DNA of 64,000 bases from Rhizobium sp. CF122. GTDB taxonomy: Bacteria > Pseudomonadota > Alphaproteobacteria > Rhizobiales > Rhizobiaceae. Position 1 is the stretch's first letter. Every line of letters begins with the position of its first letter. The stretch spans positions 1 to 64,000 of the forward strand of contig NZ_AKKA01000023.1 in NCBI RefSeq assembly GCF_000282035.1, in the 5' to 3' direction. A program made the position numbers and the translations under genes. Positions 37,978-47,312 of this stretch are shown in pieces. Below the pieces are notes generated by a model. That model worked only from the letters and a program-made list of their open reading frames with translations. It was not told the DNA's origin and did not search any database.

Positions 37978-38394
37978 ATGTCTGCAATTGTTGATTCACA
38001 TGCGCGGCTTCCGCGTTGGCAAACTGTTACTGGCACTGTCATGAGCGGGCTGATCGTCGCCTTTCTCGTTTTCGACGGGGCGATCAAGCTTGTGCCGATC
38101 GCGCCGGTTACGGAAACGATGACGGCGCTCGGCTACTCGGGCGATCCGATGCTGGCCCGAGGTCTGGGTATCGTGACGCTGTTGTGCGCGCTGCTTTACG
38201 CAATTCCACGCACGTCGGTGCTCGGGGCGATCCTGCTTACGGGTTTGCTCGGCGGTGCGATCGCGACGCATCTGCGCGTCGGGAGCCCGATCTTTTCGCA
38301 CCTGCTGTTCGGCGTTTATCTCGGGCTGATTGCCTGGGGAGGTCTTTATCTCAGATACGAAGCCGTTCGGAAAATGATTCCATTCAAGCTTTGA
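37978..38394 (+). CDS. DoxX-family membrane protein
   Basis: A 138-residue protein with four hydrophobic segments (about 20-38, 60-78, 82-100, 108-128), including SGLIVAFLVFDGAIKLVP and TEALGY-like TMTALGYSGDPMLARGLGIVTLLCALLYAIP. This is the DoxX/DUF417-like fold; family members are tied to thiol or oxidative stress but the activity is not known. Last gene of the ECF42 module. Confidence 0.88.
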   Translation: MSAIVDSHARLPRWQTVTGTVMSGLIVAFLVFDGAIKLVPIAPVTETMTALGYSGDPMLARGLGIVTLLCALLYAIPRTSVLGAILLTGLLGGAIATHLRVGSPIFSHLLFGVYLGLIAWGGLYLRYEAVRKMIPFKL

Positions 38395-38419
38395 AGTCGT
38401 TGATTTCAGAATCAAAGTT

Positions 38420-38443
38420 CGCCGCGATCCCCGGGTCGCGGCG
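38420..38443. repeat. 8-bp inverted repeat after the ECF42 module
   Basis: CGCCGCGA (38420-38427) pairs with TCGCGGCG (38436-38443) around an eight-base loop, 25 bases past the DoxX stop. There is no T run, so it could slow or stop transcription only weakly or with Rho. Confidence 0.45.
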
Positions 38444-38546
38444 GTGCTGCCTATCGATATTCTCGAACGATCGGTTCCAGAATTTATATTTGCGCTGAGG
38501 CCGCTCCATCCTTATCTCCATCTGTAGATTCAACGGGATGCGAGCC

Positions 38547-39608
38547 ATGGAACTAGGCCTCTACACCTTTGCCGACGTGAACCCGAATCCGAGCCGAGGC
38601 AAGGGTGAGGAAGGGGCCGAGCGACTGAAGCATCTGCTCGAAGAAATCGAACTCGCCGATCAGGTCGGGCTCGATGTGTTCGGGTTGGGCGAGCATCACC
38701 GGCCAGACTATGCGGCTTCCGCTCCCGCCGTCGCTTTGGCTGCCGCTGCCGTGAAGACCAAGAACATCCGGCTGACCAGTGCGGTGACCGTGCTGAGCTC
38801 GGACGATCCCGTGCGGGTCTTCCAGCAGTTCGCGACACTCGATCTGCTTTCCAATGGACGTGCCGAGATCATGGCGGGGCGAGGCTCGTTCATCGAGTCC
38901 TTCCCTCTCTTCGGCTACAATCTGGAAGATTACGATCAGTTGTTCGAGGAAAAGCTCGACCTGCTGGTGGCCCTGCGCGACAACGAGACGGTCAGTTGGT
39001 CGGGCGAACTGCGTGCGCCGATCAATGGGCGCGGGGTTTATCCGCGGCCGCTGCAGGATCCCTTGCCTTTGTGGATCGCCGTCGGCGGCACGCCGCAATC
39101 GGTAGCGCGTGCAGGCGCGATGGGCCTGCCGGTGGCGCTGGCGATCATCGGCGGCGAGCCACGGCGCTTCGCACCGCTGTTTGATCTCTACCGCGAGGCG
39201 GCCCGCCGGGCCGGGCAGGAGGCGTCGAAGCTCAAGACCAGCATCAACGTCCACGGGTTCATTGCGGACACGACGGACGTTGCTGCCGATCAGTTCTACG
39301 GCCCGCAGGCCGAGGTCATGAACCGGATTGGCCGCGAACGTGGCTGGGGACCGACGAACCGGGCACATTTCGACATATCGCGCGGGCCGAACGGCGCGCT
39401 CTTCGTCGGTGAGCCGGAACTGGTGGCGGAAAAGATCATCGCGCATCACCGGCTCTTCAAGAACGACCGCTTTTTGCTGCAGATGGCGATCGGCCTGATG
39501 CCCCATGATCAGATCATGCGCGGCATCGAATTGTACGGCACGAAAGTCGCGCCGATCGTCAGAAAGGCATTGACTGAAAGCGACGAAGAGGCGAAAGCCA
39601 CCGCCTGA
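38547..39608 (+). CDS. LLM-class flavin-dependent oxidoreductase
   Basis: A luciferase-like TIM-barrel monooxygenase of 353 residues: [76 protein letters not shown] and [19 protein letters not shown]. This is the LLM subclass using FMN or F420; in a rhizobium FMN is expected. Substrate unknown. Either ATG (38538 or 38547) is possible; the second is next to the barrel start. It is monocistronic. Confidence 0.88.
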   Translation: MELGLYTFADVNPNPSRGKGEEGAERLKHLLEEIELADQVGLDVFGLGEHHRPDYAASAPAVALAAAAVKTKNIRLTSAVTVLSSDDPVRVFQQFATLDLLSNGRAEIMAGRGSFIESFPLFGYNLEDYDQLFEEKLDLLVALRDNETVSWSGELRAPINGRGVYPRPLQDPLPLWIAVGGTPQSVARAGAMGLPVALAIIGGEPRRFAPLFDLYREAARRAGQEASKLKTSINVHGFIADTTDVAADQFYGPQAEVMNRIGRERGWGPTNRAHFDISRGPNGALFVGEPELVAEKIIAHHRLFKNDRFLLQMAIGLMPHDQIMRGIELYGTKVAPIVRKALTESDEEAKATA

Positions 39609-39714
39609 AGCTGGAGCATGATGCCGTAAAGGATGAATTGGATTCCCAACGCCGTCGTGCTCTCATCCTGATCGAGAGCCGGCCGACCGGCCGAAGAAGG
39701 CCGGGTAGAGATTC

Positions 39715-40473
39715 ATGATCATCGAAAACGAAGACGAACTCCTCAAGCTGAAGGAAATCGGCCGTATCTGCGCCAATGCCCTGCAGGTGATGGGGGCGTC
39801 ACTGGAGCCCGGCATCACGACCCTGGAGCTCGATCAGATCGGCCGCAAGGTGCTCGAGGAGGCCGGCGCACGCTCCGCGCCCGAGCTTTGCTATCAGTTT
39901 CCCGGGGCTACCTGCATCAGCGTCAACGAAGAGATCGCCCATGGCATTCCGGGGCCGCGCATCATTCGCCCGGGAGATCTCGTCAATATCGACGTCTCCG
40001 CCGAGAAGGATGGATTCTTTTCCGATACCGGCGCGTCCTTCAGCCTTCCACCGCACAAGTCGAAGATCGAAAAGCTCTGCCGCGACGGTAAAAGGGCGCT
40101 GTGGGTTGGCCTAAACCAGGTGAAATCGGGCGAGCCGCTCGCCAAGATCGGCCAGGCCGTCGGCGCCTTCGCCCTGAAAAACCGCTATACCCTTGTCGCC
40201 AATCTGGCGAGCCACGGGATCGGCCGTTCGCTGCATGAGGAGCCGGCCGAGCTCTCGACCTGGCCGGATCCATCCGAGAAGCGGATGATAACGGAAGGCC
40301 TTGTCTTCACGGTCGAGCCGTTCCTCTCGCTTGGCGCAACATGGGCGGAGGGGGGCGACGACGCCTGGACGCTCTACGGGGAGCCTGAGGCTCCGACCGT
40401 GCAATACGAACACACGGTCGTCGCCACGCGAAATGGTCCGCTGATCCTGACGCTGCCGGAAGGCGGCGCTTGA
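39715..40473 (+). CDS. map: Methionine aminopeptidase, type I
   Basis: Removes the N-terminal Met from new proteins. The 252-residue protein has the five metal ligands in sequence context: VNIDVSAEKDGFFSDTGASF (two Asp), NLASHGIGRSLHEEP (His), FTVEPFLS (Glu) and VQYEHTVV (Glu), with EIAHGIPGPR for substrate. It lacks any N-terminal zinc-finger extension. Rhizobia often carry more than one map gene; whether this is the essential copy cannot be told here. It converges with the PadR gene with a 4-base gap. Confidence 0.93.
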   Translation: MIIENEDELLKLKEIGRICANALQVMGASLEPGITTLELDQIGRKVLEEAGARSAPELCYQFPGATCISVNEEIAHGIPGPRIIRPGDLVNIDVSAEKDGFFSDTGASFSLPPHKSKIEKLCRDGKRALWVGLNQVKSGEPLAKIGQAVGAFALKNRYTLVANLASHGIGRSLHEEPAELSTWPDPSEKRMITEGLVFTVEPFLSLGATWAEGGDDAWTLYGEPEAPTVQYEHTVVATRNGPLILTLPEGGA

Positions 40474-40477
40474 GGCC

Positions 40478-41047
40478 TCACTCGCCCGAACGGCCGCCGG
40501 CAAGAATTTCGCCGGCCGCGCGCTCCAGAATGCCAGCGATGCGCTTGGCCTCGTCCTTCGACCAGGGGTAACGCAGGCGAAGCGCCGATTTTAGCAGCAT
40601 GCGCGCAGTTGCGACCTCGCTCTTGTCTTCCGGAAAGCCGTCCTCATCCCGATCGCCATTGCGGCTTTCGGGGTCAAATATCTTGCGCACGTGCGCCATC
40701 TTCGCGCCGATCTTCTCCAATTTTCCGAGCGTCATGTCGATCATCGTTTGGTTCTCTTCGACGAGCCTGCGGCCACTCTCCGTGATGCGATAGAGCTTCT
40801 TGGTGCCCTCGCTCTCCACGTCAGCAAGGCCGGTTTCTTCCAGGTAGGTCAGTGCCGGATAGATCACGCCCGGGCTTGGAACATAGAAGCCACCCGAACG
40901 CTCTTCCAAGAGCTTGATAAGCTCGTAGCCATGGCGGGGCTGTTCCACCAACAGGGCCAGGATCACCAGTTGCAGGTCGCCTGACGCAAATTTCCGCCCC
41001 ATGCGAAAACCGCCACCACCCATCATTCCACCTCTAAAACCTCTCAT
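40478..41047 (-). CDS. PadR-family transcriptional regulator
   Basis: The 189-residue protein has a Gly/Met/Arg-rich N-terminus, then the PadR winged HTH (GDLQLVILALLVEQPRHGYELIKLLEERSGGFYVPSPGVIYPALTYLEETGLAD) and a C-terminal dimerisation helix with a charged tail. AAGGAGTGACCT directly precedes the ATG. It is divergent from an MFS gene across 127 bases that hold three copies of an ATGT(AT)CGT element, a likely operator, so it probably represses the transporter in response to a phenolic or drug-like ligand. Confidence 0.92.
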   Translation of the reverse strand: MRGFRGGMMGGGGFRMGRKFASGDLQLVILALLVEQPRHGYELIKLLEERSGGFYVPSPGVIYPALTYLEETGLADVESEGTKKLYRITESGRRLVEENQTMIDMTLGKLEKIGAKMAHVRKIFDPESRNGDRDEDGFPEDKSEVATARMLLKSALRLRYPWSKDEAKRIAGILERAAGEILAGGRSGE

Positions 41048-41061
41048 AGGTCACTCCTTAG

Positions 41062-41096
41062 ATGTATCGTTCACTATGTCGTAAAATGTATATCGT
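41062..41096 (-). promoter_or_regulatory. Triple iterated operator candidate for the PadR regulator
   Basis: Three related elements occur in the same orientation: ATGTATCGT (41062-41070), ATGTCGT (41076-41082) and ATGTATATCGT (41086-41096), with their ends 12 and 14 bases apart. They begin 15 bases upstream of the padR start, overlapping where its promoter should be. Direct repeats one helical turn or so apart suit cooperative repressor binding. Confidence 0.5.
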
Positions 41097-41174
41097 AAGA
41101 TAATTGCGTTCAAGGGCGAATGCATGATTTCGTCCGATTGATCGATCGATCAGAAATTCTTGATTGTCGGCGCC

Positions 41175-42383
41175 ATGCTGCAGCGCGATAAGCAATCCAT
41201 GTTGGCACGCAATGACACCTTCCCCGAAAACCTGTTCCGAACCGGCCTCGCAGGCGCCATCGCCATGGCTGCCGCCATGGGCTTCGGCCGTTTTTCCTAT
41301 ACGCCGATCCTGCCGAGCATGATCAGCGGCGTGCCGCTCTCGGCCGCAGATGCCGGCTTCATCGCTTCGGCGAATTTCGTCGGTTACCTCGTCGGTGCCG
41401 TGCTGGCCGCCTATGGCTGGGCGACAGGACGCGAGCGCAAGGTCGCGCTCCTTGCTCTTGCGGCGACAGCAGTCCTTCTGGCGGCCATGGCCATGACGAC
41501 TTCGGTTTCGGCCTTTGCCGTCATCCGGTTCCTCGCCGGCGTTGCGAGCGCCTTTGCTCTCGTTTTCAGTTCGCAGATTGTGCTCAGCCACGGGGCGATC
41601 GCCGGCAACGATCACGTGCAGGCGGCGCATTTCGGGGGGCCAGGCGCCGGTATCGCGCTTTCATCGGTTATGGTGCTGCTGGTGGGACTGCTCTTTGATG
41701 GAAGCGCAGATGCCTGGCGGGCATCCTGGATCGGTGGCGCAATCTATTCGGCGGTCAGTCTGCTGGCGGTCTGGTGGTTGCTGCCGGCAGGCCCGGCTGC
41801 CGCGGCACAGACCGGCAAGGAACCGCGGATCGCCTGGAGCCTGCCGATGCTGCTCGTCACGGCATCTTATGGCCTGTTCGGGTTCGGCTATGTGATCACG
41901 GGCACGTTTCTGGTCACGATCGCGCGCATGGATGCTGCCGGACCGACTGTCGAGTTTCTCTGCTGGTTCATCGCCGGTCTAACCGCTTCGGTGGCGCTCT
42001 TCGCCTGGAAGCCATTCGTCCGCCCGCTGGGATTGGGGAAGGTGTATGTGGCCGCACTGCTGATCGAGGCAGCCGGCGTGCTGGCGACCGTACTCCTGCC
42101 GCACTCGGTGGCTCCGCTTATCGGCGGCGCGCTGTTTGGAGCAACCTTCCTCGCGATTACCGCCTATGGACTGCAGATCGGCCGCAAACTTTCGCCGGCC
42201 AGCCCGCGCCGGATACTCGCGACGATGACGGCCGCCTTCGGGGTCGGGCAGATCATCGGCCCCATCGTCGCGGGGTGGATGGCCGAGCAAACGGGCAGCT
42301 TCACGACGCCGACCTATGCCGCGGCCGCAGCGCTGCTCGTGTGTGCGGCGCTGGTGATACCGGTCGCCAGGAAGTTGTCGTAG
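41175..42383 (+). CDS. MFS transporter, YbfB/YjiJ family
   Basis: The 402-residue protein has twelve predicted membrane helices and the family opening LFRTGLAGAIAMAAAMGFGRFSYTPILPSM, with GRF-YTP being diagnostic for the YbfB-like MFS group (CynX/NimT neighbours). Substrate unknown. Divergent from PadR, so likely inducible efflux or uptake of an aromatic or toxic compound. ATG at 41175 is chosen; 41202 is a possible later start; neither has a strong ribosome site. Confidence 0.88.
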   Translation: MLQRDKQSMLARNDTFPENLFRTGLAGAIAMAAAMGFGRFSYTPILPSMISGVPLSAADAGFIASANFVGYLVGAVLAAYGWATGRERKVALLALAATAVLLAAMAMTTSVSAFAVIRFLAGVASAFALVFSSQIVLSHGAIAGNDHVQAAHFGGPGAGIALSSVMVLLVGLLFDGSADAWRASWIGGAIYSAVSLLAVWWLLPAGPAAAAQTGKEPRIAWSLPMLLVTASYGLFGFGYVITGTFLVTIARMDAAGPTVEFLCWFIAGLTASVALFAWKPFVRPLGLGKVYVAALLIEAAGVLATVLLPHSVAPLIGGALFGATFLAITAYGLQIGRKLSPASPRRILATMTAAFGVGQIIGPIVAGWMAEQTGSFTTPTYAAAAALLVCAALVIPVARKLS

Positions 42384-42506
42384 CGCGTTACAAGTGCGTA
42401 ACAATGGGGCGAGCCCATTGCCGCTCTTTGCGAACTGCCGTAGTTTTCGCCGCAATTGGTCTGTTAGAGACTCCGAAGACTCCAGTTCAGGAAAGCAACC
42501 TCTCCC

Positions 42507-43772
42507 GTGTTCGTATCCTACTTCCCCAAGCCTAGGCTCTTCTTCATCTCAGCTGTTGCTTGGGCGCTTCTTGCCGTTCTCTTTTGGTATTTCGTGGGTT
42601 CCGGCCTCGGCGCAGCAATTGGTCTGCCGCCGCTGGCACCAGGTCTGGAGTCGCCGATTGGTGTGTCTGTCTTCTGGTCGGCCCCGTTCCTATGGTTCTA
42701 CATCTACTATGTGTTGGCGGTCGCGCTCTTTGCCGGCTTCTGGTTCGCCTATAGCCCGCACCGCTGGCAGATGTGGTCGGTGCTCGGCTCCGCGCTGATC
42801 ATCTTCAACACCTATTTCTCGGTGCAGGTGAGCGTTGCCATCAACGCCTGGTACGGACCGTTCTACGACCTGATCCAGCAGGCGCTCGCGAAGACGGCGC
42901 CAGTCACCGCGGCGCAGCTCTACCTCGGCATGCTGGGCTTTGCCGGCATCGCTTTCGTGGCAATCACCGTCGGCGTGCTGAACCTGTTCTTCGTCAGCCA
43001 CTGGATATTCCGCTGGCGCACGGCGATGAACGAATACTACATGGCGCACTGGCCGAAGCTTCGACACATCGAGGGTGCCTCGCAGCGTGTTCAGGAAGAC
43101 ACGATGCGCTTCTCCTCCACGGTTGAAAGCCTCGGCGTCAGCCTCGTCAGCTCGGTCATGACGCTGATCGCGTTCCTGCCGGTGCTGTTCAAGATCGGTG
43201 CCAACATCACCGAGCTGCCGCTGATTGGCGAAGTGCCGCATGCGCTCGTCTGGGCGGCGATCTTCTGGTCGATCTTCGGAACCGTGTTCCTGGGGCTCGT
43301 CGGCATCAAGCTGCCGGGGCTCGAGTTCCGCAACCAGCGCGTCGAAGCGTCCTATCGCAAGGAGCTCGTCTACGGTGAGGACCATGCGGAGCGCGCGACG
43401 CCGCCGACGGTGGCCGAACTCTTCGCCAACGTGCGCCGCAACTACTTCCGCCTCTATTTTCACTACATGTATTTCAACGTCGCCCGCATCTTCTATCTGC
43501 AGGCCGACAACCTGTTCAGCCTGATCGTGCTTGTGCCGTCGATCGTCGCCGGTAAGCTGACGCTCGGCCTGATGACGCAGATCAACAATGTTTTCGATCA
43601 GGTGCGCGGCTCGTTCCAGTATCTCGTCAATTCCTGGACGACGATCGTTGAGCTGCTGTCGATCTACAAGCGCCTGCGCACTTTCGAATCCGCGATCGAG
43701 GGTGAGCCGCTGCCTGATATCGACCAGCGCTACCTGGAGCGTGAGGCCGGCATCATTCACGCCGACGGCTGA
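42507..43772 (+). CDS. bacA: BacA/SbmA-type peptide transporter
   Basis: Inner-membrane transporter that imports antimicrobial peptides, in legume symbiosis the host NCR peptides, and is needed for bacteroid survival in Sinorhizobium-Medicago. The 421-residue protein has the SbmA/BacA features: FFSYFPKP-like start ([12 protein letters not shown]), [65 protein letters not shown], and [39 protein letters not shown]. No ABC nucleotide-binding domain is attached, distinguishing it from BclA-type proteins. Start is GTG with AGGAAAG some distance upstream. Monocistronic. Confidence 0.95.
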   Translation: MFVSYFPKPRLFFISAVAWALLAVLFWYFVGSGLGAAIGLPPLAPGLESPIGVSVFWSAPFLWFYIYYVLAVALFAGFWFAYSPHRWQMWSVLGSALIIFNTYFSVQVSVAINAWYGPFYDLIQQALAKTAPVTAAQLYLGMLGFAGIAFVAITVGVLNLFFVSHWIFRWRTAMNEYYMAHWPKLRHIEGASQRVQEDTMRFSSTVESLGVSLVSSVMTLIAFLPVLFKIGANITELPLIGEVPHALVWAAIFWSIFGTVFLGLVGIKLPGLEFRNQRVEASYRKELVYGEDHAERATPPTVAELFANVRRNYFRLYFHYMYFNVARIFYLQADNLFSLIVLVPSIVAGKLTLGLMTQINNVFDQVRGSFQYLVNSWTTIVELLSIYKRLRTFESAIEGEPLPDIDQRYLEREAGIIHADG

Positions 43773-43959
43773 CGTCGTCGGCTGCAGAAAGCCGGAACTC
43801 GGTCATAAATGCTGCCACGCCTTGGCGAGGGCGCAGACGGCCTTTGCGCCAAGGTGGCCGTTGATTGACCCGGCTCGGTCTGTTGAACCTGACCTTTCGC
43901 TGGCCGGATGTTCACCCCGTCGACCCGAACGATGATCTCCTGTGCGCGACAGGACTCTC

Positions 43960-44226
43960 TTACGCGAACCGGATTGCAGTTCTCGCGCGGGCCTTTGCAG
44001 CTACTTCCCCACGATCGCGAGGTGGTTGAGAAGTCTCCAGCGAATTGAGCAGCTCGTGAGCGCATCTCGCAATCGAAATGACCGCGTGCTCGAACGCGGC
44101 CTCATTGCGTTTCGATGGCTTGGTGGTGCCGCTCAACTTGCGCACGAATTGAAGCGCGGCATCATGGATCTCCTCGTCTGTCGCTGGCGGATCGAAATTG
44201 AACAGCGGTTTGATATTTCGGCACAT
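43960..44226 (-). CDS. DUF2277 family protein
   Basis: The 88-residue protein starts MCRNIKPLFNFDPPATDEEI and has LQFVRKLSGTTKPSKRNEAAFEHAV, the DUF2277 signature found in many bacteria and of unknown function. GGGAGC lies seven bases before the ATG at 44226. The longer open frame upstream has no ribosome site. Alone on the minus strand after bacA. Confidence 0.88.
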   Translation of the reverse strand: MCRNIKPLFNFDPPATDEEIHDAALQFVRKLSGTTKPSKRNEAAFEHAVISIARCAHELLNSLETSQPPRDRGEVAAKARARTAIRFA

Positions 44227-44528
44227 GGCTTGCTCCCGGTCGTTTTCTCTCTGCCAATGAGAGGAGGGTAACCTAGTATAAGAACTAGTCGCATAAGCCT
44301 TCATGGCAAACGGACCAGATGGCCGTGGTGGAAAGCTATGGACCGCAAGGCAGGCGTCCTCACTTCGTTGCTGTCGTTTCTGGCTTTAGGCTAGAGGCGC
44401 ACGGCGGTTGCTTCTCGCTGGTGGTCGAAATCTTAGATCGCCACCGCCTTTGCCGTAAGGCGATCCTTATCCGGGGAAATTGCCGTTTTCGTCCGCGTAA
44501 GACTAGCCACTCCAGGAGCACCTCGACC
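44227..44528. other. 302-base region between DUF2277 and SDR genes
   Basis: A plus-strand frame (44319-44579) overlaps the SDR end and has a faint likeness (KAILIRGNCRFRPR) to the IIVRGDSGF block of IS1380-type transposases; it is too short and unclear to call. GC content appears a little lower than around it. No repeats or RNA gene seen. Confidence 0.35.
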
Positions 44529-45302
44529 TCAGGCGACGGACCATCCACCGTCCACCAGCAGGTTCGCGCCTGTGATTAGGCTCGCGGCCGGCGATGCAAG
44601 GAAAACGACGGCACCCACCACATCATCGGTTTCGCCGATCCGGCCGAGTGGAATGTGACCAAGCGTTGCTTTGTGGTTGTCGGCATCGGATAGAAACGGT
44701 GCTGTACCATCCGTGTGGATGAACGTCGGCGATACGGTATTTACGGTGACATCATAGCGTGCCCATTCAGCCGCAAGACAGCGCGTGAGGTGATTAATTG
44801 CCGCCTTGCTCATGCAATAGATTGCCTCGCCGCGCAGTGCCACGGTACCGGCCTGTGAGCTGATGTTGATGATTCGGCCGCTATTGCGCTCGATCATGTG
44901 ACGGCCAACGGCCTGCGTCATCAGGAAAGTGCCCTTGATGTTGACATCGAGTATCTCGTCAAGGTCCTTCTCCTCAACGAGCTCCGCGAGATTGCCCGGC
45001 GCCACGCCGACGTTGTTGACGAGGACGTCGATCCGACCGAACGTCGTAAGCGCCGCGTCGACGGCTTGTGCGATGTGGGCCTTATTGGGAATGTTGAGTT
45101 CAACAGGGAGAACCTTTCGTCCCGCACCCTCGAGTTCGGCAACCAGGCCCGCCGACGCCGCGACATCGCGGACCCCCAAAACAATATCGGAACCTGCTGC
45201 GGCACAGGCTAGTGCGCAAGCTCGACCGATGCCACGGCTCGCTCCCGTCACCAAAGTCACCTTGCCCTGAAGGCTAAAGTCCGGCGCATTCTTCTGCATC
45301 AT
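44529..45302 (-). CDS. Short-chain dehydrogenase/reductase (FabG-like)
   Basis: The 257-residue SDR has TGASRGIGRACALACAAAG, NNVGVAPGNLAELVEEKD, catalytic NISSQAGTVALRGEAIYCMSKAA with Y-x3-K, and SPTFIHTDGTAPFL. It is likely an NAD(P)-dependent reductase of a sugar, polyol or fatty-acyl substrate. The ATG at 45302 has GAGGGAGG just upstream, which decides it over a longer frame. Neighbours give no pathway. Confidence 0.9.
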   Translation of the reverse strand: MMQKNAPDFSLQGKVTLVTGASRGIGRACALACAAAGSDIVLGVRDVAASAGLVAELEGAGRKVLPVELNIPNKAHIAQAVDAALTTFGRIDVLVNNVGVAPGNLAELVEEKDLDEILDVNIKGTFLMTQAVGRHMIERNSGRIINISSQAGTVALRGEAIYCMSKAAINHLTRCLAAEWARYDVTVNTVSPTFIHTDGTAPFLSDADNHKATLGHIPLGRIGETDDVVGAVVFLASPAASLITGANLLVDGGWSVA

Positions 45303-45507
45303 GATGCCTCCCTCGATGAAGCTCATTTATGGCAGCGTCGGCGTGTGGATGCCAGATGTTCCGCGCATGCAGGGGAGTGTCTCCTTGACCAACCGGTGAT
45401 CCCCGAGCGTTTCTGGAGTCAGATTGATCGGGCAGCCCGAGCGTTGCGTGTTCACGCCGCAGCGCTTTTCACACCCGGCAAGAAGCGGGAAGAGGCCGAA
45501 TGCTCGC

Positions 45508-46506
45508 TTAAAGACCCGAGGCTTGTGCCTGCTCCCGCAGCTTGCCACGTGCCTCGATCATGGGAATAGCCTCGGAATAGCTGACGCAGGCGACATCCGC
45601 GCGATGACAGACATCGCTGACGAGCCTGTCGAGCGCGCGCCAGTAGGCGCCGCCGTTCATCTCGACGAAGTGGAAGCCGAGCTGCAGCGGAACACGGTTG
45701 CCCGCATACTGCTTGTCGAAGGCCTCCTTGAAGGCCGCATAGGAGCGGTCTTCGAATGCCTTTGAATCGGCCTTGTCCTCGGTGCCGTTGGAGTGGCGAA
45801 CAAAGAGGTTGTAGTCCATGCCGATGATCGGCTTCTCGCGCGGGCCTTCGGGGATCAGCGGCAGGCCGAAGCGGACGATGCCGGCTTCCTCGACGGGCAT
45901 GGCCGGTCCCTTCGTCACCAGGCTTGCGTCATAGGCGAAGCCGGCCTTCTTCTCTGCCGCGATCATGTCGGCACCCGGCGTTGCCGAGAGATAGGGGGCA
46001 CGGAAGCCGCGGATGCCGTGGTCGACCAGATCCTGCCAGCCTTTCGGCTCCTCCAGGTCGACGCTCTTCCAGGCGTTTTTCAGCGTGGCGTGGAAGGTCG
46101 CGAACTCCTTCGACCAGTCGGCTTCGCTCCACTGGCGGCCATCGAAGTGGCCGCAGGCATGGCTCGAAATGTCGTGGCCCTCAAGATGGGCGTGCCAGAT
46201 ATTGCCGAGCCGCTCGCGGATCTCATCGTCGCTCTGGGCAAAGCCCACATTCGACTTGCCCTGTTTCTGGTGCGGCGCCTGATAGGCCTTCTTCGCTGCC
46301 AGGTTCATCAGGAAAGTGCAGGAGAGGAAGTAGGTGAAATGCGCGCCGTTTTTCGCCGCCATCTCACGGCTCTTTTGCCAGAGCGCGTTGTCGTGTGCGC
46401 CGTCGAACGAGATGATCACCAGCTGCTTCGGCTGGTCGCTGGCGCCCGCTGCGCCAGGAATGAACAAAGAAAGGGCGAGGGAGGCTTTGAAAAACGAACG
46501 AAACAT
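45508..46506 (-). CDS. Exported polysaccharide deacetylase-family protein
   Basis: The 332-residue protein has a signal peptide (about residues 1-22, MFRSFFKASLALSLFIPGAAGA) then LVIISFDGAHDNALWQKSREMAAKNGAHFTYFLSC with the catalytic-like Asp in FDGAHD, HDISSHACGHFDG with His, and RGFRAPYLSATPGADM. NodB-fold proteins act on chitin-like or peptidoglycan sugars; here the site is periplasmic. It could act on cell-wall or exopolysaccharide N-acetyl groups. Start at 46506; a GTG lies two codons upstream. Confidence 0.85.
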   Translation of the reverse strand: MFRSFFKASLALSLFIPGAAGASDQPKQLVIISFDGAHDNALWQKSREMAAKNGAHFTYFLSCTFLMNLAAKKAYQAPHQKQGKSNVGFAQSDDEIRERLGNIWHAHLEGHDISSHACGHFDGRQWSEADWSKEFATFHATLKNAWKSVDLEEPKGWQDLVDHGIRGFRAPYLSATPGADMIAAEKKAGFAYDASLVTKGPAMPVEEAGIVRFGLPLIPEGPREKPIIGMDYNLFVRHSNGTEDKADSKAFEDRSYAAFKEAFDKQYAGNRVPLQLGFHFVEMNGGAYWRALDRLVSDVCHRADVACVSYSEAIPMIEARGKLREQAQASGL

Positions 46507-46623
46507 AGACACCGCGACAATTTGTTTGCGGCTTTCCTGTTACAGAAATGCGGCGAAGCTGCGGTGACGCTGGCGTTTTTGCGTGTCTCCGGCTAAGTCT
46601 CGGAAAACGCACAGGAGATCACC

Positions 46624-47208
46624 ATGGCATTGCTCATCGTCGGGATCGTCATTTTCCTTGGGCTTCATCTGATACGTGTGATTGCGCCCGGTCTTCGCCA
46701 GTCCATGATCGACCGTCTCGGCGAGAGCGGCTGGAAAGGCGTCTACTCTGTCGTCAGCATCCTGTCCCTGATCCTGCTGATCTACGGCTTCGGTCAGGCC
46801 CGCCAGGTGACTGGCATGCTCTACAATCCGCCGGTCTGGATGGCGCACATCGCTCTGACGCTGATGTTGCTCGCCATGATCTGTCTGGCCGCCTCGCTGC
46901 TGCCGGCGGGGCATATCGCGGTCAAGACGAAGCATCCGATGGTTTTGTCGGTGAAGATCTGGGCACTTTCGCATCTGCTGGCAAACGGCGAGACGTCCTC
47001 GGTGCTGCTGTTCGGCGCCTTCCTTGCATGGGGCGTCATCCTCCGCATTGCGCTGAAGCGCCGTGAGCGCGCCGGTGAGCTTACCCGTCGGCCCTTCGTC
47101 TCCGGCAAATATGACCTCTATGCCGCGATCATCGGCGTCGTTGCCTGGGCACTCATCACGTTCAAGCTGCACGAGTTGTTGATTGGCGTGGCCCCGATCG
47201 TAATGTGA
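46624..47208 (+). CDS. NnrU-family membrane protein
   Basis: The 194-residue protein has five to six membrane segments and the NnrU features LHLIRVIAPGLR, GWKGVYSVVSILSLILLIYGFGQAR, HPMVLSVKIWALSHLLANGETSSVLLFGAFLAWG. NnrU was found with nitric-oxide reduction genes, and related proteins occur next to isoprenoid genes; no denitrification genes are near. Role unknown. It precedes the TPR-der pair with a 104-base gap. Confidence 0.9.
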   Translation: MALLIVGIVIFLGLHLIRVIAPGLRQSMIDRLGESGWKGVYSVVSILSLILLIYGFGQARQVTGMLYNPPVWMAHIALTLMLLAMICLAASLLPAGHIAVKTKHPMVLSVKIWALSHLLANGETSSVLLFGAFLAWGVILRIALKRRERAGELTRRPFVSGKYDLYAAIIGVVAWALITFKLHELLIGVAPIVM

Positions 47209-47312
47209 CGAATCTTTCCGATCCCCCTTACAACTGCTGAAAAATGGGGTAGAAGGCCCCACAATGTGCGTGCAACCCGCATGCCGAAGCATATCCGTGG
47301 CCGGAGACGAGA

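Noticed and set aside
42690..43760. 356-codon minus-strand frame opposite bacA
   Set aside because: Charged shadow sequence of a membrane protein gene with no signature.
43761..43782. 7-bp inverted repeat at the end of bacA
   Set aside because: No T run and it overlaps the last codons; too weak to call a terminator.
44319..44579. 86-codon frame with slight likeness to an IS1380-type transposase block
   Set aside because: Likeness is limited to about ten residues, no inverted ends or target duplication seen, and it overlaps the SDR gene.
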